Assembly: GCA_039545355.1 (NCBI GenBank)
Contig: BCJJ01000015.1
Location: forward strand, 682,001 to 746,000
Direction of reading: 5' to 3'
Source: Trichosporon coremiiforme
Lineage: Eukaryota; Basidiomycota; Tremellomycetes; Trichosporonales; Trichosporonaceae
Length of the DNA: 64,000 nt
The notes under the pieces were generated by a model. That model searched no databases. It was not told the DNA's origin and worked only from the letters and a program-made list of their open reading frames with translations. Shown here piece by piece: positions 53,535-62,014 of the stretch (positions are counted from its first letter, which is position 1; the number at the start of each line of letters is the position of its first letter). The translations under genes and the position numbers were made by a program.

Positions 53535-55589
53535 ATGGAGCTCTACATTCCGCCCCCGACGCACTACCTTCCGCGGATGGTTGTGCCGCCGCGCCCCGTC
53601 GTGCCGACCGTGCCCGTCGTGCCGTGCCCGCCGCTGCCGGAGGATCTCATCGCTCCGGAGGGCACGTACCACCTTGCGAAGGGTTGGTTCCCGGACGTTG
53701 AGGTACCGGGACCGCTTCCAATGGAGCAGCGACCTCAACAGATGCCACTCGCGAGTGCGGCGCTGATCGGCGCCGGCGGCTTCTCAATGGGCACGCCGGC
53801 GTACATGCCTCTCCCTCCTCTTGCTTCGCCGAACATCTTCGCCGTCTCATCGGGCTCGACCCTCGTGAACGGGCAATGGCAGCCGGGCCACCCGACCAAG
53901 ATGACGTTCGCGGACGTGTGGTTCCCCTCGCGCGAGACTGGGAAGGAGTCGTCGTTCGGCGCTCTCGTGCGCCGCGGCCTCGGGAAGCGCACCGAGTCCA
54001 CCCCCGCGCCGCCCAAGGACGAGGGCCCCCCGCCGGACGAGTACGAGTTCAGCGACACCGAGTCCGAGTCGTCGTTCCAGTCGCCCGCCCCCGTGGCTCA
54101 GCACCAGGCGCTGACGCCCGAGGTCTCCGCTCCCGCCTCCAAGGGCAAGTTTGGTAGCAAGGCCCCCAAGACGCGCAAGGAGGAGAAGAGGCTGAGTGCG
54201 AACCGGGGCGGGTTCATCACGCGCGTGTCGCCGAACCTGAACCTCGGCTCGATCATGGACGACAAGGGAAAGAACGGGGGCGAGCGCGTCCGCTGGGCGT
54301 TCTGGAACATGGGTCGTCTCTTCTGCTGGGCCGAGGAAGGCGGCGCCGTGCTCGAGAACCTGGCGACGGTCGTGTTCCAGAACGCGCCGACGACGCACGC
54401 CCTCAGCACTTTGACGACAACCCCCGGGCGGCAGGACATTGTCGTCGGCTTCGAGAGCGGCGACCTCGTCTACCTCGACTTCATCAACGACCAGACCGAG
54501 CGCTTCAACGTCAGCGGCAAACTCATCAAGTCGGCAGTCACGGGGATTCACTTCGACCCGCGGGGCGGGGACAGGTTCCTCGCCTCGTTTGCGGACAACA
54601 CGGTCGCCGTCTTCCACCTCTTCGCCGAGGACCCGAACGAGGCCGGCATGGCCGTGATCAACTCGGTCCCCCGCCCCTGGGACAGTGTGTTCGAGGAGGC
54701 CGAGCTGCTCGCCGCCGCCAAGGCGAGCGCCCACCCAGCGGCAGCGGGTGAGCGCTCCGCGTTCCAGGACCGCGTCATCGAGTGGAAGAACACGGAGTGG
54801 GCCGTGCCCGCCGAGCAGCGCGACAAGCGCGGAGAAAAGTACCCCTGGGCGGGCAAGAATCCCCTCTCCGTCGCCAGGCTCGGAACAGACTCTACGCTGA
54901 CCGGCATGGCCTACTCCCCTGATGGGCGATACCTCGCCCTGATCACGCGCGACGGCCTCCTCCGTCTCCTCGACACGGAGGAAATGCGCGTCATGGACGT
55001 GTTCCAGTCCTACTTCGGCGGGCTGCGATGTGTCGCGTGGTCGCCTGACTCGCGCTTCGTGGCCGTCGGCGGGGAGGACGACCTGATCACGATCTACTCC
55101 CCGCGCGAGTCGCGCGTCGTGGCGCGATGCCAGGGCCACACGGCCAACGTGACGGGCATCGCGTTCGACCCGACCATGCGCTCGGCAGGACGCGGGTACC
55201 GTTTCGGCAGCGTGGGGGACGACGGCAAGCTGCTCCTGTGGGACTTCAGCGCGGCGGCGCTCCGCAAGCCCAGGCACCATCACCATCCCGGAGGCCACGG
55301 GGGACACGGGGGACACCACCGCCACGGCTCCATTGGGATCGGCAGCAGCGTCAGCCTCGAGAAGATGGCCGACGACGACGGGAGACCGAACTTCCACCCG
55401 CCGCCCAGCAAGGCCGACGTCGCCATGCTCCAGCCCGTGCTCGCGCGCCAGGTAGAGGGAAACCTCATGAGCTCGCTTTATATGGGCCCCAAGACTATTT
55501 GCACCGTCAGCCGTGCAGGAAGCATCAAGTTCTGGATCAGGCCGCCGAGGCAGCCACGCAAGAAGTCGACCAACAAGCAGCAGGCGTAG
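53535..55589 (+). CDS. creC: CreC/WDR20-like WD40 protein
   Basis: Intronless, 684 residues. The WD40 part has the CreC/WDR20/DMWD signature: GMAYSPDGRYLALITRDG, then SYFGGLRCVAWSPDSR, then VGGEDDLITIYS, then CQGHTANVTGIAFDP, and a final repeat (TVSRAGSIKFWIRP) about 100 residues later. In Aspergillus CreC binds and stabilises the deubiquitinase CreB in carbon catabolite repression, and human WDR20 activates USP12/USP46. A proline-rich N-terminus and an acidic, serine-rich region (about 165-185) precede the propeller. Between the last blades is a His/Gly-rich insert (KPRHHHHPGGHGGHGGHHRHG). The gene is convergent with cullin-1. Confidence 0.88.
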   Translation: MELYIPPPTHYLPRMVVPPRPVVPTVPVVPCPPLPEDLIAPEGTYHLAKGWFPDVEVPGPLPMEQRPQQMPLASAALIGAGGFSMGTPAYMPLPPLASPNIFAVSSGSTLVNGQWQPGHPTKMTFADVWFPSRETGKESSFGALVRRGLGKRTESTPAPPKDEGPPPDEYEFSDTESESSFQSPAPVAQHQALTPEVSAPASKGKFGSKAPKTRKEEKRLSANRGGFITRVSPNLNLGSIMDDKGKNGGERVRWAFWNMGRLFCWAEEGGAVLENLATVVFQNAPTTHALSTLTTTPGRQDIVVGFESGDLVYLDFINDQTERFNVSGKLIKSAVTGIHFDPRGGDRFLASFADNTVAVFHLFAEDPNEAGMAVINSVPRPWDSVFEEAELLAAAKASAHPAAAGERSAFQDRVIEWKNTEWAVPAEQRDKRGEKYPWAGKNPLSVARLGTDSTLTGMAYSPDGRYLALITRDGLLRLLDTEEMRVMDVFQSYFGGLRCVAWSPDSRFVAVGGEDDLITIYSPRESRVVARCQGHTANVTGIAFDPTMRSAGRGYRFGSVGDDGKLLLWDFSAAALRKPRHHHHPGGHGGHGGHHRHGSIGIGSSVSLEKMADDDGRPNFHPPPSKADVAMLQPVLARQVEGNLMSSLYMGPKTICTVSRAGSIKFWIRPPRQPRKKSTNKQQA

Positions 55590-55903
55590 ACGCCATCTCT
55601 AGCCACCATTTCCGTATCCCGTTGTATCTCCGTTTATCCCTGTTCTTGAGTTCTGGATTGGATGCACTAGATTCGATTGACACCGGCAACGCCAATGGCC
55701 TGTTGTACACTTCAGCTGCATCAACACTAGTAGGTATTCGAATATGTATGTACAACAAGACGGAGCGGTGAACCGGCGCTCTACTCGGCGGCCAGGGATC
55801 TGCCTCGTCTTGCACTCTGCTTCTCCGTTCGCATGCTCTTCCTCGTCCTCTTGCTCTCCCCGGCGCCGCCGGCCCCTGCGGTGCCTTCTTCCACATGCGC
55901 GCT
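55590..55903. other. Convergent spacer
   Basis: About 310 bases between the stops of CreC (plus) and cullin-1 (minus). No feature is supported. Confidence 0.5.
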
Positions 55904-58725
55904 CTACGCCAGGTAGTTGTACTGGTCCTTCTCCTCTCCACGCTCAAGGTACTCCTTGTCGATGAGGTGGTCGATCGCCTTCTTGATCTCGGACACCTTG
56001 GGGGTGAACTTCTGCGAGATCTGGGCCGTGACCTCCTGAATGAGCTGTTGGTGCTTCATCGTCTGTATGTGTCAGCTCTGTCCCGACATGGTTTTGAGCT
56101 TACCTTTCGCGCCTTCATGAGACGGACAATGTTGGCCTGGTACACGAACTTCCTGTCCTCGTCGACGCTCTGGAGGACCTCCTTGGCCTCCGCCTTCTGC
56201 TCGGCGCGGACGGGTTGGTTGAGCTGCACGCGGATCTTCTTGCTCTTGAAGTGCATGTTGAGGTCGTACGTGTCGCCGTCGTTCGTGAGCACCTTGAGCT
56301 TGGTGAGGAGGTTGAGCTGCGACTTGAGGATGTTCTCGGCGAGACCAGTACCGGTCTGGATCTCCTTGAACGTGAGAGAGTCATTGTCGTTGAACTGGCA
56401 CAGGATCACGAGCTGGTACGCGCTGACCATGAAAATGTACTTCTGGCCGAGGTACGTCGGGCGCATCTCGCCCTTGGACACGTGCCAGAGCCAGGTCAGC
56501 TTGCGGCCGGAGTGGACGTCGTTGTAGAAGCGGGTGAAGCGGTCGTACACGCCGCGGATCTCGCGCGGGACGTTGTACTCGGTGTTCTGCGGCGTGAGGG
56601 GCCAGAAGTTTGTGCCGAGCACCATGATGGTGAAGTCAATGTCGTCGGGCGCGTTGTCGCGGCGTTCCTTCTCCTTGAACTTCTCCGTAATGTCGCGTCC
56701 GACGCTGACGTCGCTGAACATGCGCGTAAGCTTGTTCGTGTAGTCGTAGCCGGACAACTCCTTGAGCTTGGAGATCATGCTGCTCTCGCTGTCCTCGGAC
56801 GCTGACGTGCCGTTCACGAGACGCGAGGCAAGCCTGCGCTGGTAGAACTTCTGGAACACGTCCTTGTCGTCAATGAACTTGAACATGACCATGGACTGGT
56901 TAAGCGCATTCTCAAGCGCGTCCGGGTCCAGGTTACGGTTCGACTTCTTCAGCAGCTGGTCGCAGTAGCTCGCGAGCAGCTCGGGCGACTTGGTCGGGGT
57001 AGTAGCCGCCGCGTTCGAGTTGACAAACTCGCGGCACGCCTTGTCGAGCGACGCATTGAAGCCGAGCTCCGAGTTGAAGGGACCGTTGACAATGTCGCCG
57101 AACTTGGAGTGCACACTAAGCAGGGCCTCGATGTACGCCTTGGGGTCAAGCGTCTCGGGCTTGCCCTGCTCGTTGACGGCGCCAGGAGCGGGAACGACAC
57201 GCTCGACGGCAGCGAGACCGGCGCGCTTGACATGGTCCTCGAACTTCTTGCGGAGCGGATCGAGACCGCGAACGCGAGAGAGAAGACCGTACATGCGGGC
57301 GAGGTCCGCCTCGCGATCGGCGTCGAGGAGGGGCTGGAACTCGTTCCACATGATCTCGCGGTGCTGGTTGATGAGGACCTCCTCGCACGTGTCCTTGAGT
57401 TGGACACGCGTGCTGTCGTGCAGGTAGAGGTTTATCCGGTCCGCCTCCTCGGCGAGGCGCTCCTCTGCCTTCTTCATGTAGTCGGGCACCGAGTTGGAGG
57501 CGACAAACGCCGAAGACTCGGCAGTGTAGTACTTCTCGGTAGCGGCGATGAAGAACTTCTGGAAGCAGTCCTGATAGACCTCGAGGTTCTGGCGCTGGGC
57601 ATCGGCGTCGTCGATGCCGAGCGCGACGTACGATTCGATGACCTTCTTGAGCAGCGAGTTGTCGATGATCTCACCGCTGCGCTGCAGCTCAATCTGCCTC
57701 AGCACGGCAAGCGTCAGGCGCGAGGGTGTCGTGTCCGACTCCTGCTTGATGTAGGTGAAGAACTGGCGCTTCCACATGACGAGCGCTAGCGTGTAGACCG
57801 TGTAGACGTCCTTACGGCCCTCGTCCTTCTCTCGCTTGACCCAGTGCTTGTTCAGGTAGTTGAACAGCTTGTTCACGTAGCGCGCGCCCATCGTGTACCT
57901 GTCCCACTGGCGAGCGTAGTACTTGAGCAGCTCGAGGTCGTTGAGCTTCTCGCCCTCCTATCAAGTCAGTTACGCGTCTGTACTGGACAACTCACCTCAC
58001 GCATCGACTTGCAGTGCTCGGCAAGAAACTGGCTCAGCTTCTTGTACAGCTCGGCCCCCTGGAGACTGGCTCCGGCGCCGCGCGGCATCTGGGGCAGGTT
58101 GAGCCCGCCGCGCGCCGAGTTCGTGCAGTAATCGTAGATGCTCGTGTACAGCAGGATGTAGTACTGGTACGACATGCCGAGCTTCTGCATCCTGTTTGCG
58201 TCAGTCGACAGCTTCCGGGAACCCGGCAACTTACCGCGACATGATGTGGTCGACACCGACCTCGAGGAAGGCCCATGATGTCTGCGGTCAGCGTACCTCT
58301 CGTCAATCACACACCGCAAGGTCAGCGTCCCTGCAGATGTCAGCATGTCCCAGCACACAAGCACACGGTACACAGCACGCTGAGGAGTTTTCGCACCGCC
58401 GGCCTTATCTTCACACGATCTGCGCATGGTCTGTTCACTGCGCGCCAAGTGGCGACAGCGGCGGCGCTGGCACTGGACGTCGGCGGGCAGTGCACGGCGC
58501 CCGCCGAGCTATTTGAGCAGCGGAATCGGCGCTGCACACCGTGACGATGCGTGCCCCTGCTTCCAGCCTTCGGCGTCCTTTACACCTTGAACCTGTCCGC
58601 CCATCTCGACGTCGTACAGACAGCGGCGTCTCGACCCAGCACACTTGTGCGACTTACTTCGAGGGCTTCTGCTTCATGGTCGGCTCACGCCAAACGGCGC
58701 CCTCGGCACCAGTGGCGGAGGCCAT
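55904..58725 (-). CDS. CUL1: Cullin-1 (Cdc53), SCF ubiquitin ligase scaffold
   Basis: Six exons: 58658-58725, 58315-58330, 58235-58281, 57996-58191, 56104-57957 and 55904-56062; introns 327, 33, 43, 38 and 41 nt; 779 residues, close to human CUL1 (776). Exon 2 is a 16-nt microexon supplying most of DADLA; with it the N-terminus reads [20 protein letters not shown], as in cullin-1. Cullin repeats fill the first half. The cullin homology region includes [12 protein letters not shown] and [12 protein letters not shown]. The neddylation lysine lies in IVRLMKARK (K724), three codons before the last intron. The end [17 protein letters not shown] is typical of cullin-1. It joins Skp1/F-box modules to the RING protein Rbx1 for ubiquitin transfer in cell-cycle control. 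Confidence 0.95.
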
Positions 58726-59223
58726 TGTTCTAGTCGATAGGATGCAGGCGGTTGTCAAGTGTCGAGTGGTGAGCGCGACCTCAAAGTTTGGCTCTGTTGT
58801 TGTGTTGAGGCAAGGGTAATGGAGAAAGGACCGGCGAACTATTGATGTGACTGGACTCGAGATGGTGCTGAGCGCGTGAGCGGTGGACTGTCTGTCTGGC
58901 CGACACACGTCAGAGCGGTATCAGAATACACGTCATGCTGCGCCCACGTCGCAGATCTCGAGCGCTGGGCAGCACATGCATGCATGCATGTCCTCATCGG
59001 AGCGACAGATGAGCATACCGGCTGAGGGTGATGCATGAGGTGGGTAGTGGTGCATGCATGGCCGGTCCGCGGTAGTGAGAACCAGGCCGGGACGGCTCGG
59101 TGGCAAAAGTTACAAGTGCTGCATACTCTACTTCTAACATACGGTCTAACAAATGGGAACAATGGAGCAAGAGAGCGCCCCGAGTGCGCATGAGCGCGCA
59201 AAAGCCGTGAAGTAATCGAGAGT
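58726..59223. other. Intergenic
   Basis: About 500 bases: cullin-1 promoter and Cwc15 3' end. GCATGCAT words cluster near 58975-59060. No gene is supported. Confidence 0.45.
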
Positions 59224-60108
59224 CTACTTGATGTACCTGTTGTGTTAGCTACACGGTCACCACTTCAGCAATAGACTCACTTCTGCATGAACTTTTTGTG
59301 GAACTCAGACCGCAAGAGGTCGTTGACGAACTCGCCCTTCTTCGGCTTCTCGAGCGTAACAGCCTGGTTCTTGAAGATGAGGTCGTCGTCCCAGCGTCGC
59401 TTGACCGCGAACCCTCCGCCGGTGCTAGATCTCTCGGTGTCCTGACCCAGCGCAGCCTGCAGGTTCAGCAGCGGGTTGCCTGATGCGATCTCGGCGTCGC
59501 GATCGGCTGCGTTCGCGGCGTCCGCCTCGGCCGCCAGCCGTGCCTTCTCCTCTGCGCGCTCGCGCTTGATCTTCGCCAGCTCCGCCATCAGGGCGGCTGT
59601 GTCGTCGTCGCTGTCGTCGTCCGAGCTGCGGTCAGCTATGCTCACCGGGACGAGTAGCTAGGTCCGAATGTGGTTGAGGGAGTACTCACTCGTCGTCATC
59701 ATCATCATCATCATCGTCGTCGTCGTCGTCCTCCTCATCCTCATCAGACGAATCGTCCCGGTCCAGCTCAGCCGCCTCTTCAAGGATCTTCCTCCGCTTA
59801 GCTGCGGCCTCGTCCTCCTCCGTCTCCTCTCCCTCTCCCTCTCCATTCCCAATCGCCTTCGCACCAGCTGGCGGCGGGAGGGGCGGGAGTCCCTGCGCCT
59901 TCCTTTTCTTGTCCTGGGCCGCGCGCTCGGCGGCGGCAAGCTCGGCACGCAAGTCACGCCGCGCGACGTCCGATACGGATGTTTGCCCGACTTGCCGGAA
60001 CTTGAGCTTTGTATGCGACGCCATCCCGTGCTTTGACACCTGGGCCGTGCCCATCTTGCTGTCCTGGCCCTGCTTCGGGTTCCATGTTGGACGGTGCGCG
60101 TTCGACAT
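59224..60108 (-). CDS. CWC15: Spliceosome protein Cwc15
   Basis: Three exons: 59690-60108, 59281-59625 and 59224-59236; introns 64 and 44 nt; 258 residues. The start [15 protein letters not shown] and the LKFRQVGQ and [12 protein letters not shown] segments match Cwc15/Cwf15. So does the end: NPLLNLQ, then [15 protein letters not shown], then [22 protein letters not shown]. Cwc15 belongs to the Prp19-associated complex and binds the catalytic RNA core of the spliceosome. A long acidic run (Asp repeats) in the middle straddles the first intron. The last exon is only 13 nt and encodes YIK plus stop; without its splicing the protein ends after MQK. Confidence 0.93.
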
Positions 60109-60445
60109 GATGCTAGGTTCGTGGTGAGGTGTAGTGAGTGCGTTGTTGTTAGTTGTGCGCCCTCCACTCTTGAGGTCAGTCGAGATCACGAGATTGCGAA
60201 ATTTGCTTCCGTTCGATCATCTCCACCTCCTTCCAGGAGCGCAGGGTAATGTTGACTCTGTGCACACGAGCATGCAGCCTAGATCACCTGGAGCCTAGTA
60301 ACTATGCATGCAAAGGTGTGGTTAGTAATATGGACTGTTTCCCGAAGTCGTGCCGTAATGACGTAGCAGCTTGTGCGACAGTAAGTAAGTGAGCTTTGTG
60401 CCAATGCAAAGTTCGATGCCAGTGAATGCCTATGCTATTGATCTA
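60109..60445. other. Intergenic
   Basis: About 340 bases upstream of Cwc15 and downstream of the next minus-strand gene. No feature is supported. Confidence 0.5.
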
Positions 60446-61522
60446 CTAAAACCACCCCCTCTTCTTGGGCTGCTCCTCCTTCTCCTTCAGCTCCTGCTGC
60501 CTCCTCTCCTCCGCCTCTCGCGCGGCCTGGCTCTCGGCCAGGTCAGCCTGCGCCTTCTCCTGTGCGGCGGCCGCCTTGCGTGCGCGCGCCAGGGCGATCT
60601 GGTGCAGCCTCTCCTTCTTGGCAGCCGTCGCGTCCTCCTCCGCCGCCGCCTCGCGCACCTCAACAGCCTCCTGGGGCTTGCCAGCCTCGGCCTTGGCCGC
60701 GGCCCCAGCAATGGCAGCGAGCTTTGCCTCGCGCTGCTCGGCCACAATTTCCGCAAAGCTCTTGCGCGGGCCGTCCTCCTTCTCCTCCACCTTCTCGGGA
60801 TTCACCTCGGGCTCAGGCTGCGACTTCGCGTCGCGCTTCGGCTTGTCCGCCTTCTTCACACGCGGAGCATTGACGGGCGGCGCGGCCTCGGCGGGCATCT
60901 CGAGCTCCTTGAACCGATCCGCGAGCCCAGCGAACCCGCCAAAGAATCCCGTGTCGAGCTGGCGCAGCGCCGCGACAATGTCGCTGTCCTCCCTCTTCTG
61001 CGCCATCGTGGGCTTCGTGGGCCTGCGCTGCCCGCGAGCTCCGCGCGCACGGATCGGGCTATCCCGCGCATTCAGTGTGTACCCCATCCGCTTGATTGGC
61101 TTTGTGCTGCGCGAGCTGCGTCCCTCGGCGCCGAGGGCCTCCATCACGTCCGACATTGAGACGCCGCCGCGGCGCGCGTCCTTGTCCACATACGACGCGC
61201 CCAGCTCGCCCTTAATGGGCTCGGGGAGCGCGGCGGGGCGCAAGGTCTGGACGGACATGAACTTGAACCCGCGCCGCATGTCGTGGTCCTTCGGCAGGTC
61301 GACCTTGATCACTGGTCCGAGCTCCTTCTCCACCGCGCGCACTAGGCGGAGAGCAGTCGCGGGACTGTCGATCACGTCCTCGCAGCGCACGATGAAGGAG
61401 GTCGTCTCGCCCTCTTTCGGGATCACTTCGGGGGCCGGGATCGTGATCTTGCGAGAGGAGGAGGGAACGGCCCGCGGGAGAGAGAGCGCGGGGCGCGCAG
61501 CGGTCTGGAGAGCGAACCGCAT
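60446..61522 (-). CDS. Probable mitochondrial protein of unknown function
   Basis: Intronless, 358 residues from the ATG at 61520-61522. The open frame extends upstream to 61648, but the internal start gives MRFALQTAARPALSLPRAVPSSSR, a good mitochondrial presequence. A compact N-terminal domain follows (TSFIVRCEDVIDSPATALRLV, ELGPVIKVDLPKDHDMRRGFKFMSV), which looks like an alpha-beta RNA-binding-type fold. Next is a basic linker. The C-terminal third is a long charged Ala/Glu/Arg helix, probably a coiled coil, ending PKKRGWF. A mitoribosome or mitochondrial RNA role is possible but unproven; I do not recognise the family. Confidence 0.7.
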   Translation of the reverse strand: MRFALQTAARPALSLPRAVPSSSRKITIPAPEVIPKEGETTSFIVRCEDVIDSPATALRLVRAVEKELGPVIKVDLPKDHDMRRGFKFMSVQTLRPAALPEPIKGELGASYVDKDARRGGVSMSDVMEALGAEGRSSRSTKPIKRMGYTLNARDSPIRARGARGQRRPTKPTMAQKREDSDIVAALRQLDTGFFGGFAGLADRFKELEMPAEAAPPVNAPRVKKADKPKRDAKSQPEPEVNPEKVEEKEDGPRKSFAEIVAEQREAKLAAIAGAAAKAEAGKPQEAVEVREAAAEEDATAAKKERLHQIALARARKAAAAQEKAQADLAESQAAREAEERRQQELKEKEEQPKKRGWF

Positions 61523-62014
61523 GTCGATAGTCGTTCTGCTGGTCCGGCCGGAGTCGGAGTCGGGATCGAGAACGAGTAAGGTGGGTTGGGTTGGGCAAGC
61601 AGATCCAGCAGCCTCACTCCGGAGCAAAACTCGGGGCTGATCTCCCAACTTTCAGACCCGGACTGATACCGCAAGCGTTTATTCGTGTACTTTGAACCAG
61701 GGACCGAGGTAGGTGCCGGGTTGCGGGACCATTTCACCGATCCTCAGTTGGCACTCCTCGTCCCGCGAGGCATGGTCGAGGCGGGAAACACACGTAACAC
61801 GCATGTCGACGTGATATTCATGCACGATGTGACATAAACTACATCCTACAGTTTACGAAAAGTCTACCCAAGGAGCCCGACAAGAATGAGGCAGTGAATG
61901 GAAGTGCTATGGCCGCTGGACCGCTGTCCAGGGCAAGAAACTGTCTGGTTTGGGGGGATATGAGGTATAAGGTATGGAGTGGGTGCAGACAGTCATCTAT
62001 TGTCTCTGTGCAGC
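61523..62014. other. Intergenic
   Basis: About 490 bases between two minus-strand genes. No feature is supported. Confidence 0.45.

Noticed and set aside
53847..55397. 516-codon minus-strand ORF over CreC
   Set aside because: Antisense shadow of the WD40 gene.
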